Shown: piece after piece, positions 44,294 through 55,022 of the stretch
Numbering within the stretch: the stretch's first letter is position 1
How the letters are laid out: each line of letters starts with the position of its first letter
Assembly (NCBI RefSeq): GCF_040869045.1
Contig: NC_090323.1
Span: 156,694,426 to 156,758,425, forward strand
Direction: 5' to 3'
Origin: Eurosta solidaginis
Taxonomy: Eukaryota; Arthropoda; Insecta; Diptera; Tephritidae
Length of the DNA: 64,000 nucleotides
Position numbers and translations under genes: made by a program
Notes under the pieces: generated by a model
The model's input: only the letters and a program-made list of their open reading frames with translations
Told to the model about the DNA's origin: nothing
Database searches by the model: none

Positions 44294-44900
44294 TTAGACC
44301 GGGTCGATTTGTGGGGAGGCATTTCTCTGTGAAAATCATATTCTATACTTTGCCGAAGGAACCATACCTCTAAAACGAATTCTGATGTCCCCCAATTTGG
44401 GTCGAATTTTTGGGTAGGGGCAAATTTTGAAAAATCCCACTTTGACCAATATAGAGTGCTCCAATCGAGTCCAAATGTATGACCGACCCCCACTAACTTT
44501 GGAGGCCCGACCCACCGATGCCAGTGGCACACGCCCTGGAACCCCCCTGGGGGTTCACCATGCAAGCATTTCAAAAAATTGCCGGTTTTGCACTGTACAT
44601 GAAAAAATCAGCTAAATGGCTATGTGGTAATAAGGCCAATTGACCTTATGGCCGTTGACCTTATGTCACCACACCATCACATTAATGCATTGTCATCGAG
44701 CCTTGATAGGTGTGCAAAGTTGCAATCAAACTTATCGCCATTAAAATGGTGATAAGGCCAATTGACCTTATGGCGGTTGACCTTATGTCACCACGCCATC
44801 ACATTAATGCATTGTCATCGGTCCTTGATACGTATGCAAAGTTTCAAATTAATCGGACTTCTAGAAACCGGTGAAAATTAAGCTCAAATATTCCGTTACA
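44294..44900. repeat. Unclassified repeat with a ~122-bp tandem duplication
   Basis: After TTAGACCGGGTCGATTTG the sequence is GC-richer. Two units at about 44622-44740 and 44744-44860 share AAGGCCAATTGACCTTATGG, GTTGACCTTATGTCACCAC and ATTAATGCATTGTCATCG in order. The 111-codon minus frame here is not supported as a gene. Confidence 0.6.
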
Positions 44901-45080
44901 TACAGGCCAAGCTAATAAAAGCATGCTAAAAATGAATTTAACTTAGTAGTAGAAAAGAAATTAAACAAAATTATTAGGAATTAGCGTTTTTACAACCCTT
45001 TTAAAACCAAGGCATGACTGTGATGCATTTGCATGTCGTAAACATAGGTGTGTGGGTTTTTTATTCAACCGTTTTAAAAA

Positions 45081-48068
45081 ATGAAGGTATCACTAACACT
45101 CGACTTAGGTCTCACACGAACACTCACGTGGGACTTCGTTATCGCAGAAACGAGGTACGCTATTATCGACGTCGATTTCCTTCGTAACTTCAACCTCATA
45201 GTAGACATCGCGAGCTCCATACTTATCGACAAGGCATTACAAACGAGCCCACTACGCCTATGTAGTCTCGAACAGCCAACAATCAACGAGTGCCAAATTC
45301 CCAACGAAATCGCAAATATGCTCAGTGAGTTTGGTGAAATCACCGACATAAACGATCCTTCCAAAACTAAAACGGGTGTAACTCACTGCTTCTAAAAAAA
45401 GGTTCCGCCTGTTTTTGCTCGACCTAGACGACTCGCCCCAGACATATTCAAAGCGGCAAAAGACGAGTTTGAATACTTAACCGGACTCGGAATTTGTCGC
45501 CCGTCTAAAAGTTCATACGCTTCCCCACCACACATGGTAAAAAAGGCAAATGGCGAGTGGCGACCATGTGGTGACTATCGCGCTCTCAAAGCCCAATCAA
45601 TACCGGATCGTTATCCACTGCCACATATACAAGACTTCACACATTTCTTGTACCAAAAATGAGTTTTCAGCAAAATTAATATAAACCGAGCTTATCACCA
45701 AATTCCAAACGAACCCAGCGACATGCCGAAAACGGCAATAACCACGCCATTCGGACTATTTGAGTTTAGGCACATGACATTTTGTCTGTGCAATGCTGCA
45801 CAAACATTCCAACGGTTCATGCACGCAGTTTTTCAAGGATTGAAATTTCTTTTTGTTTACATCGATGACGTGTGCATCGCTTCAGAAAGCGTCGACGAAC
45901 ATAAAATCCAATTGCGACAAGTTTTTGAACGTTTACGGCAATTTCACTTGACTATTAACCTCAAAAAGTGCAAATTCATGCAAAAGCAGATAGACTTTCT
46001 CGGGCACGTTTTCACAGCGGAAGGCATTAAACCATTGCCTGAAAAAGTGCAAGCCATCATAAATTTTCCACTCCCCAAAGTTGCCAAAGAACTACGGCGA
46101 TTCTTGGCGATGATCAACTTTTACCGCCGTTTCGTTCCTAATGCAGTACGTCATCAAATACCTTTAACCAGTTCAATTCCGGGGAGCGGAAAAACCGATA
46201 ACACCCCTATTAAATTCAATGACGAAACGGCGAACCATTTTAACGAGTGCAAGAAGCAACTGGCAAACGCAACCCTCCTCGTTCTCCCAGCGACAAACGC
46301 TAAAATATCTTTGTGTACAGACGCCAGCGATACCGCTATTGGTGCTGCACTCCACCAAATGGTTAATAATAATCTGCAGCCACTGGCATTTTATAGCAAA
46401 AAGTTCACCGATACCCAACGGAGGTATAGCACCTACGACCGGGAGTTGCTCGCAATATATATGGTCATAAAGCACTTCCGTTGCTCTTTAGAGGGGAGAC
46501 CATTCGAGATACGAACCGATCATAAACCACTCGTTTACGCATTGAAGCAAAAACCAGAAAAGGCATTACCACGGCAGCTGCGACAACTAGATTTTATCGT
46601 GCTATTTACCACGACCATCGTTCACGTTTCTGGTATTGAAAATACAACCGCCCACGCACTGTCACATATAGAAGCAATCGAGCCAATAACAATTGACTTC
46701 AGTCATATCACCGAACAACAAACGAAATGTCCAGAATTAAAAAAAACTAATAGAAGGTAATACTTCCCTCCAATTGAAATGGATACGCTTACCAGGCACG
46801 AAACATAAAATCTGCTGCGATGTGTCTACGGCAGAGGTACGTCCATTCATACCAAAATCGTTCCGTAGAAATATCGTCAACAAAATGCATAGTATATCCC
46901 ACGGTGGTGTTCGAGCAACCACCAAGCTCATCAAGGCAATCTTTGTCTGGCCGAACATGGGAAAAGAAATAGCGAACATAGTTCAGCGATGCCTCAGCTG
47001 CCAATGATCTAAGGTTAGCAAATACGTCCGATCTCCGTTACAGCCAATACCGTTACCATCATCCAGGTTTGAGCACATTAATGTGGACATAATAGGTCCA
47101 TTAACATCATCTAGTGATTATCAGTACTGCCTCACGATTATTGACAGGTATACTTGCTGGCCTGTGGCAATACCGATTCACGACATATGCGCAGAAACAG
47201 TAGCAAAAAAACTAGTCAACATTTGGTTCTCACGATTTGGTATACCAGCACGCATCACTACCGACCAAGGAAAGCAGTTTGAGTCCTAACTCTTGAGGAG
47301 TTGTGACGCATGCTAAGCATAACACATCTGCGTACAACTGCATATCATCCACAGGCGAACGGAATCATTGAACGATGGCATCGAACCCTCAAAACTGCAA
47401 TTACGTGTATCGAACGAAATGATTGGGTTGATCATCTACCTAAATTACTACTAGGCCTTCGCTCTGCATTTAAACCTGACATCGGAACCACAGCTGCGCA
47501 ACTCGTTTACGGCACAAATCTACGGTTACCGGATCAATTTTTCAATGACAGCGACAACCACATACCGCAATCAGATTTCTCTAAACAGCTCACAGATATA
47601 ATGCAGAAGGTACGCCCAAATCAAACGGCAAATCACGACGCTACGAAAGCTTTTGTATTCAGCAAATTAGCCGACGCAACTTATGTCTTCGTGCGCAACG
47701 ACAAAACCCCACCAGCATTTCAACCGCCGTACGATGGCCCGTATCTCGTAGTTTCTAAGCACCCAAAGTATTTTAACGTCGAAATAAATCACAATCGAGT
47801 AAGTATATCTATAGACAGATTAAAACCCGCATTTATGGAAGTAAAACAACAACCGCAATCGCCGACAGTCATAACACCACAAAGCTCAACCCAGGGAGCT
47901 GCAGCAACACCATCATCAGATAAACCACACATCCCATCTCAAACGATTCCAATCGCTCAGAATTCAGTCCAAGTGGCCACTACATCATCATCGACGGTCA
48001 CCATAAATGAAACGCCTACTAACAGCCGCGGTCACAAAATAAGACTTCCCGTCCGTTTCAGGACGTAA
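45081..48068 (+). pseudogene. Ty3/gypsy pol, lightly damaged, gag missing
   Basis: Order seen: protease-to-RT linker (45081-45395, FLRNFNLIVD-type), reverse transcriptase (PPVFARPRRLAP at about 45405, [19 protein letters not shown] box in [11 protein letters not shown] at about 45860), RNase H ([15 protein letters not shown] near 46315, [12 protein letters not shown] near 46425), integrase zinc finger (HSISHGG...CLSCQ, 46890-47005), core (VDIIGPLT near 47080, [10 protein letters not shown] near 47265, YHPQANGIIERWHR near 47345) and C-terminal chromodomain-less tail ending VRFRT. Lesions: stops at 45393 and 45660, a one-base gain in an A8 run near 46740, a stop near 47006, and a frame change near 47285. 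Gag and the protease active site are missing upstream. Few lesions suggest moderately recent death. Confidence 0.85.
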
Positions 48069-49049
48069 AGTCTGGGAGGACCTCTCTGGCAACCTAAACA
48101 ATTGAACTACGCTGGTAACCCAGCAAAAGCGAAAGAACAAAACAAAACGAAATACAAGGGCACTTAGAAAAAAGAAGAAAAAGTTTCCAATCGTCATCTC
48201 GTCATCGAAACGCCGGCACGCGCATTTAAATTCGACACCAAATATTCACATTAAAGATATACCTTTCTTAAATAATTAGAGTTCCTTACTTTTAGTAAAT
48301 AACATGCAAATGAATTAAAATTGTCTTAATGTAGTAAGCATTTACAAAGTGAATTAAAGTAAACACATAAAAACCTTAAACTCGTAGATTCATTATCCCC
48401 ATAGTGCATTTATTTAGTGATGTGAAGATTCGCCACAATATTTTAGATCAAAGTTGAAAACTATGTACATATGCAGTTTTGTGTACGCGAATACGCCCAC
48501 AACTGATTAGCCGTTTAAATGACTTTGGCCGACTAACGGGTACGTGTAACCTACGGCACGCACACACTTAAATCGTTGATAATATTTGTAGCATTTCTAG
48601 AGAGATCAAATAAAACGCTCGTAGGTGTTTCTTATGTCAGCGATAGTTTGTAACCAAAAACTGGTTTCAAGGATCGTCATATAAATCAAACCGCAAAATT
48701 GTATAGATAAATAGTTAGTTTTGTTATTTCTTTGCTTTTCAGCTTTATCTATTATGTTCAATGTTATATTCCTTTGTTTTGCAAACTTTGCACTCCGATG
48801 TAGATATGTAACTATGCAGTGTTTGACCTTTATCGTATCTACCTACTTGTACGCACATACATAAGTTAAGCAAAAAGTAGGCTCCTTGGTTTTAATCATC
48901 ATAAAAAGGGTAAGTGTCAATAGTATTTTCTAAAAAAAAAACGGAATTAGTGAGGTCATTAAACATTTGAAAAAAGTTACAATAGATAATTCAAAAGCAG
49001 GTAGTAAATACTTCAAATATCAAAATAACTGAATTCAGTCTAAAACATA
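48069..49049. other. Downstream of gypsy pol, no gene recognised
   Basis: It might include a 3' LTR, since GTCTGGGAGGACC at 48070 is purine-rich, but no second copy exists in the window to define it. The rest is AT-rich. Confidence 0.4.
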
Positions 49050-49059
49050 CCTGTGTTAC

Positions 49060-49068
49060 TATATAAAG
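49060..49068 (+). promoter_or_regulatory. TATA box of the small gene candidate
   Basis: TATATAAAG lies about 112 bp before the ATG at 49180, a plausible core promoter distance allowing a short 5' leader. Confidence 0.4.
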
Positions 49069-49179
49069 TTTAGAAACTTAAGATTTATTATTAGTATATG
49101 CAGCTCTTTCGAGGGAGCGCAACGTCAGACATTTTTTTATTAAAAAAGTTCCATTTAATATTTTCAATATCATACAAAT

Positions 49180-49494
49180 ATGCCATCACCAAAGTTTGTT
49201 GAAAATATCGAAGAAGAAGTATATCATCACTTTGCTAGAAATAATCTCAATAAATCAGCTAAAGAAATGGAGGCCATAATTGCTTTACTAACTTTGAAAC
49301 AACAACAAAAGGATAATCAATCAACAGTTAAACAAACGATATTAGCAAATGAAGGTGATGATAATAGTGCAGCGGAAAGCGACTATGATGCTAAATCAGA
49401 TTTGATAGAACTCTACAGAACTTGTGCTACCATGTTGGTTTGGGCCGTAGAGTGTGATCCGTCAGAGTCTACAAAACGTGCAATTTTATCATAA
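49180..49494 (+). CDS. Unrecognised 104-residue acidic protein, single-exon gene candidate
   Basis: The ATG (context CAAATATGCC) opens a 104-codon frame with balanced protein-like composition. There is an N-terminal amphipathic stretch (VENIEEEVYHHFARN), an Ala/Met/Leu helix (KEMEAIIALLTLKQQQK), an acidic middle (EGDDNSAAESDYD) and a C-terminal helix with Cys residues (LYRTCATMLVWAVECDPSES). No signal peptide or known domain was recognised. A TATA box lies upstream and an AATAAA poly(A) signal about 75 bp past the stop, with no repeats in between. It could be a lineage-specific gene or a retroposed copy. I see no transposon motif in it. Confidence 0.5.
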   Translation: MPSPKFVENIEEEVYHHFARNNLNKSAKEMEAIIALLTLKQQQKDNQSTVKQTILANEGDDNSAAESDYDAKSDLIELYRTCATMLVWAVECDPSESTKRAILS

Positions 49495-49568
49495 TTTTTC
49501 TATTCTCCCATAAAATGTAAATCTATTTTAATCTGTGTTATTATTTTATATTATTTTAAGATTTTAAA

Positions 49569-49574
49569 AATAAA
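49569..49574 (+). terminator. Poly(A) signal AATAAA
   Basis: AAAAATAAAGCACG follows the stop codon of the 49180 frame by about 75 bp, consistent with its 3' end. Confidence 0.4.
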
Positions 49575-49879
49575 GCACGAAAAAGACAAATCTAAAAGAT
49601 TTTTTTGTAATGCTATGTGCCAGTCATTGGGGTATTATGAAATTATCGGATGTGGCGAAGGCTTCATACCTTCCTTGAATGGAGCTGAGCAATAATCGTA
49701 TCACATTCGTAATATCTGAATAATCGGCTATATAAAATATGTAATATATCGTCGATGAAAGTGCAAAGCCGCCTATAATTTTTGTAACAAAAATTTGTCT
49801 TATGGGTTATTATTTACTATATTGAACACATTCCCATCAAATAAAATCCCTTTAATATTTCAATAAATACCTAGGTGTA

Positions 49880-50530
49880 ATGAGACTAAAAAAGTAAAAT
49901 ATAGATCGGTACTTGTGGATACATAGTTTAACGCTTCTTTCTCGCTATGATCATGAATCTATTATCTGAACAATGTATGGCGTATACGTATGTATTTGAA
50001 GCTTCTGGCCGTTAAAATTGGCCAGAAGGGGCGGTTTGTATAGGATATATACTATATATGAGACTGATCTATTAAATTTTTTCAGATAACAAAGAATGCC
50101 CATTACGTAAGCATTTGAAGCCTCTAGCTGTTAAAATTGGGCAGAAATTACGAAAAACTTCTTAACTGAACAATCGATTTTGGGGGACATATGCTATATG
50201 TATATATATTACCGACCTCTTCGATTTGTTCTGACAACAATATGTGCCATACAATAAAGCATATGGTGAAATTTTAAGCTTCAATCTGATAAATTGAGGA
50301 AGATAAGAAAAAAATGCTCTTTTCTGAAAAATCGGTTGTATGCTCTAATGGTCCGATGCGGCTGGTTAAGACAAACATATAAATATACGCACTCACCAAA
50401 TTTTATCAAAATATCCCAAAGAAAGAGGGCCTAGTGTGCGTTAAAACAGACAGACAGACTTTCATTTTCATGAAAGGGGTAATAACATTTAAACCTGAAT
50501 AAATATCAGATTTTCCGACCACCTCTTTTT
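49880..50530 (+). repeat. DINE-like repeat with ~120-bp subunits
   Basis: Subunits starting near 49990, 50105 and 50260 share GTATTTGAAGC/GCATTTGAAGC, TTAAAATTGG.CAGAA, ATATACTATAT and TTTTTTCAGATAACA words in order. It ends with CAGACAGACAGACTTTCATTTTCATGAAAG near 50450, split here by context, as in several dipteran DINE-type repeats. No coding capacity. Confidence 0.5.
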
Positions 50531-51325
50531 GTGTCATACAAATACACTTTGGGCATCATATTTTTTTACAGATAAATGCCGCTCCGCTCTTGTTTAGGTT
50601 TGACTGTTATATTACATTTACACTGCCCTCGAATGCGTAATTCCAAATGAGTTAATTGAAAGCGATAACTGGCCTCATATGCATTTCGCTTAACCTTCCC
50701 TGCAAGAATCGACTGTGAGGACACCAATTCCTAGAAAGGAAATGCCCTGACGTAATTGATTAAACAAAATTACGATAGAAAAAAATAAAGATAAATCTCA
50801 TTTGCAAAGCAGCTTCTGGTATATCTATTAGTGTGGCTTTAAGAAACTTAAGAAAACTGGAACTATGGTGCAACAATTATGTTCTTGCCGCGTTTCTTTT
50901 ATTAGGAAGCATTTGTGGGCCAAATGCGATGAAATGCACAAAAATTAGTCGTTTCGGAAAGAAATACACTGCCTTTGAAATGTTTCTCTCAAAATTACGC
51001 ATTTGGTGCAGTGTAAATATGATATAAGAAAAATATACTGTTTCTTCATAAGAACTATTTTCGTAAATATGGCAACTCTAGAAACTACACAGAAATACAT
51101 TACACCAAAGTGGGCAGCGGAAATACTATTTTGCTAACTGCACCAGCGAATCACCGTGAACGGTGTACCTAGCACTTTTGAGCAAATGAGCTTTTCCCTA
51201 AATGAATCAACACAAAACTGAAGAGCGCTGGTTAATTCTAATACACCCTTTAACCACATATTATATAAGTTTGATTTTGTGGCGAAAAAATGTGTTTAAG
51301 CATTTTTGGAAAGTTAATTTAGCGG
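50531..51325. other. Intergenic, no gene recognised
   Basis: The 64-codon frame at 50833-51027 has no motif. No repeats noted. Confidence 0.4.
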
Positions 51326-51326
51326 A

Positions 51327-51376
51327 AGATTGACAAGTGGCGTAGTTGACAAGTGGCGTATTTGACAAGTGTTGTA
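51327..51376 (+). repeat. Three short tandem units TTGACAAGTGGCGTA
   Basis: ATTGACAAGTGGCGTAG, TTGACAAGTGGCGTAT and TTGACAAGTGTTGTAA occur consecutively, about 16 bp each. Confidence 0.75.
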
Positions 51377-52285
51377 AGTTCGGGTAGAAAACTTTGTAGT
51401 TGTACATAGTCAAAATCTGCATGAGTGATGTGTAGTTAAGCATATCAATTAAGACTAAACAAGTTTATGTAAAAACAAGTGAAGTCAATAAAGTGCATGG
51501 CCTACCCAAATGAACAACAAAATCAAGTTCAAAAAAAAATTAATAAATGAAAAGTGTGCCTTTCCTTTCATCCCCAGCCCCTCTTTGTTGTGTATGAATG
51601 TTACCGGATGTTGCTAGCGTAGTTTTTTCTGTTATATAAAGCATTTCTATTCCTTTCCCGCTGCAATGCGTTCATCGGAAATGACAAATCCATGACAGAT
51701 AAGCTGTCAATCATTGAAGAAAAGTTGTCAATCCAACAGAAAGACGATCACTAACGTTAGATTTATTTTTCGTCTTTAATTTTTTTCTCTCGACAAAGTT
51801 GACATAACAAGCAGTAACCGGAGAGCAAACAGAAAACTTAACGAATATAACAAAAAAAGGAAATAAGTAAATTGACAAGGCAGCAATAAATAAGAAAGCT
51901 TAACATGGGCTGCTGAGTGAGCGGAGGAAGTGGATGCGGGGTGTGTTGCTTGCATGGTCACAGTGGGGTCACTGAGAAAAGAGCTTATAGGTTTGGGAAG
52001 GTGCCGAAGGGATAACGCCCTATATTTGGACGAGTGGAAAGGCATTATATTTTTGTTGTAATGGCTGAGCACGGATGAAGGAAATTTTAATTTGTGCTCG
52101 ATTTTGCAAAACTTTTTGGTGGGTAAGAAGTTTGAAAGTTGAAACATAGTTTAGAAGTTTACGGTTGAACAATGAGATGAGGAGAAACAATTTGCCTACA
52201 GCTAGGCAAGAAAAACAGTAGAGGAAAAAGGGGGAGAAATGGAAAGGAAAGAAGCTTAGAGTGATGGAAAGCAAAGGATAACAAC
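51377..52285. other. Intergenic, no gene recognised
   Basis: Minus frames 51776-52147 and 52020-52274 are Ser/Leu/Phe-rich translations of purine-rich plus-strand DNA; I do not support them. Confidence 0.45.
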
Positions 52286-52289
52286 CGTT

Positions 52290-52800
52290 AGCGACGAGTT
52301 ATCGGATTTTATCGAAGGTTTATATGCGTGTTATACATTGGCTGTTATTATCTTGTTAGCGATGTGTTACTGAAGGACTATACATTTGTTATCGATAGCA
52401 AACGTTATCAACGAGTTCCCGGTTTGTTATCAAAAAGTTAACGATTTGTTATCAAAAAATTATTTTCCGAAATCAATATATTTTCGACATTTTTATCGAT
52501 AACAATCGGTTTTCAGTAACAAACCTTTTTTTCGCATAGCAAATCGATATTTTGCCGACAACAAATCGATAAATTTTCCAAAGTAAATCGATTATTGAGG
52601 ATAGAAAATCGATATTATTTCGATTAATCTTCGATAAAATTTTTATAACAAATCAATATTTTTTCGATAATAAAGCACCATCACGTCGATACTTTAACGA
52701 TTATATACCGACATCCCTATGAAAACCAGCAATAACAAGCCGATATTTCGTTGATTGTTAACCAAAAATAATGCGATAGCAATCCGATAATAATATCAGT
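52290..52800. repeat. Degenerate CGATAACA/TTATCGAT array
   Basis: Dozens of imperfect words around TTATCGATA, AATCGATAA, TTTCGATAAT and CGATAACAA in both orientations lie between 52300 and 52800. TTATCGATAG near 52391 contains the DRE-like TATCGATA. It looks like an old short tandem repeat rather than a regulatory cluster, but both readings are open. Confidence 0.6.
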
Positions 52801-52849
52801 CCGATAATTTTTCGTACTTGTATATAAATTAATGCTTTTGAGCCTTCCT

Positions 52850-53015
52850 AAATGATTTCAAAATAGTACCAATATGATCCTGAAATAGACACTTATATAG
52901 TTCCGAAATTATTTCGAAAGGGATCCAGAATGATCCCCTAAAAAAGTCACAATTTAATCCCGAAATAATGAAGCAAACAACCTCGAAATGATGCCTACCA
53001 TATTCCAAATTTTAT
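52850..53015. repeat. Degenerate CCCGAAAT/ATGATCC repeat, left flank of Helitron
   Basis: AATGATTTCAAAATAGTACC, ATGATCCTGAAATAG, GGATCCAGAATGATCCCC and AATCCCGAAATAATG words continue after the Helitron at 55025-55100. This suggests the Helitron inserted into this simple repeat. Confidence 0.55.
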
Positions 53016-53200
53016 ACAGAAACTAGCTTTACCAGGCGCAAGTTGTAACGCCCCAGATCGAATGGATGTTGCGTTATTTTTTCTGCTTTGTTTGTTGATA
53101 ATTTAATTTATTGTTCTGAAAATTGAATTGAATTTTGTACGCATATTTGGTGAAATTTTCTGTTAAAACATTGTATTCTTGTATCTTATTGTATCTTATT

Positions 53201-53485
53201 TTATATTATTGTATTGCTTTTACCGCTGATGATTGTTGCTTTGATTACATTCCGAAGAAGCATGACTGGTGAGCCAATTTTCAAAGTTGATATATGCGCA
53301 GGCATTCCTTTTGGTTCTAAGGAGTATAGAAATTTATTTGGATAATTCACAATTTTATCTTGATCTGTAACTGTGTCGATCGATTTATATTTCGCCACTT
53401 CACCAGGAATTTGGATTTGAATGGCACAATTGATTTTGTTAACATGATAATTTTTGGGAGCTAAGATTGCTCGTTCGCATAGCAA
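53201..53485 (-). pseudogene. Helitron PIF1-type helicase C-terminal fragment
   Basis: The minus frame includes ERAILAPKNYHVNKIN, YKSIDTVTDQDKIVNYP, FLYSLEPKGMPAHISTLKIG and PVMLLRN, the conserved tract before the last helicase motifs of Helitron Rep-Hel proteins. Directly after LLRN it jumps to VIKATIISG, so about 20-25 residues (the NPPxGLCNGTR-type block) are deleted. Upstream helicase and Rep domains are absent. Confidence 0.85.
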
Positions 53486-54194
53486 AAAAAAATTTAAATT
53501 TAAAATTCTTAATTCTCAAACATGAAAAACCTTCGTCTTGACCCAAGGAACCTATAGCCAAAATTTGGTGATGATTGAAGTGTGGGAAATACGTTTCCAT
53601 AGGGAACACACACACATAATTTGATTTTTATAGAAGATGTAGATAGACTGAAGCTAAATAATTTTTTAACAGCGTCAGATTACTAAATTTCCAAAAGGCA
53701 TACCAGCTAAACTCAACAATGCAGTCAAACTTTAGGTGTTAAAATAACTTAAGTTTGTACGGCAGCCATAGTTTTTCCGCATTCCACATTTTTCTGGAGG
53801 TTTTAGGACTTAACGTCACATAGCTCCTTACCAATTTTAATTATCCTACCATTACGACATCCAGATATATGCACTATAATATATTCCATTTGTATGGGAG
53901 GTGCCACGCCCCTTTTTACCCAATTCCATATTTTCTCGGTGGTGTTAGGGATTGACCTCATATAACTCCTTACCGAATTTCAATGTTCTGGCATGTATAC
54001 CTTCAAAGGTATGCAGTACCAAAGATTCCATTTGTATGGGACGTGCCACGCCCCTTTTATATATCGAAATTATTTTTAGCCTAAAACCTTCCCGTTGATC
54101 GAAGGAACCCATAACCAAAATTTGGTGATGATTGATGTGTCGGAAATACGTTTCCATAGCGAACACACACACACAGAGAATTTGATATTTATAT

Positions 54195-54867
54195 TGTAAC
54201 GAATTTGCTGTAAATCCTCTTATTTGCCCTTTTGCTAGGTTCGTATCGCTAAACTGTTGAATAAATAACTCCAATATTGAATGATGGAAAAATGGCCTTT
54301 ATTAAAGTACTTCACAATAACAAACTGTGCAACGAATAGCTTGCTTACTAACCACACTGATTGATAGCTCAATGAAACTCTACTATTCAAAATAACACTG
54401 CTATTGCTCGCTAGATATCGTCTTAATCAAACTGCTTGACAACTCAAATCAAACTGAATTCTTCTTACTCACTTGCCCCGCTTTTATAGTTTACGCTGCA
54501 TACTTCTAGGCTCTTCGATTTCCAGAACTTACTAGTTGTTTCGGCTACAAAATCGCCAGCCACAACTACGTGCACAAATTATTGCTCTCTCTTGTGACAA
54601 CTCAGATAAGATATATGCATGTGTTTGTAGTTTACAGTCTCCCGCACACACATAAGCGTATAAGTAAATTCATCGGTGTGTGACATCTCATCTCTCGCTG
54701 CCTTGTATGTAAATGTTGCTCGTCGGAATGTGTACATATGTGTAGACGCAATTATTGATTCGTTTATGTAGATACATAATGATTGAATTATTGATGTGAA
54801 TTCACGTCACTGCTTAGCATCGGCCTGGAGATGGCAGCACTCCTCAGTTTTGCTAATATTCGTAACA
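54195..54867 (-). mobile_element. Solo LTR of the ATAT-targeting gypsy family, in the Helitron
   Basis: It begins TGTAACGAATTTGCTG (minus end) and ends AATATTCGTAACA, homologous to 36709-37212 but longer (673 bp) because of extra sequence in its middle, with duplicated TCAAACTG words near 54346-54460. ATAT lies at 54191-54194 and at 54868-54871. The AATAAA/TATA region is present. Confidence 0.85.
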
Positions 54868-55022
54868 ATATATATATGGCTAAACCGATTTGGGATTTCA
54901 AAATCAACTAACCATCATCTCTCCTTCCTGTATCTTTCCTAAAATTTTCATGGCAAACTGTCGAGCCGTTCTCGAGTTATGGAGTGACAATCAAAATGTA
55001 CACTTCTTTTATATATATAGAT

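Larger units (their letters stand above)
53020..55022 (-). mobile_element. Helitron relic with nested solo LTR
   Basis: On the minus strand the left side (about 53035-53057) forms a hairpin, GGCG...CGCC, within GGGCGTTACAACTTGCGCC, followed by CTGGTAAAGCTAG, as at Helitron 3' ends I remember from insects. The right edge is TTTTATATATATAGAT at about 55006-55021. A helicase remnant lies at 53201-53485. Two related internal blocks (GGAACC.ATA.CCAAAATTTGG at 53548 and 54106) are visible. The solo LTR at 54195-54867 interrupts it. Both outer flanks are the same CCCGAAAT-type repeat. Confidence 0.6.

Noticed and set aside
51776..52274. Two overlapping minus-strand frames (123 and 84 codons)
   Set aside because: Low-complexity Ser/Leu/Phe translation of purine-rich DNA without motifs or conserved features.
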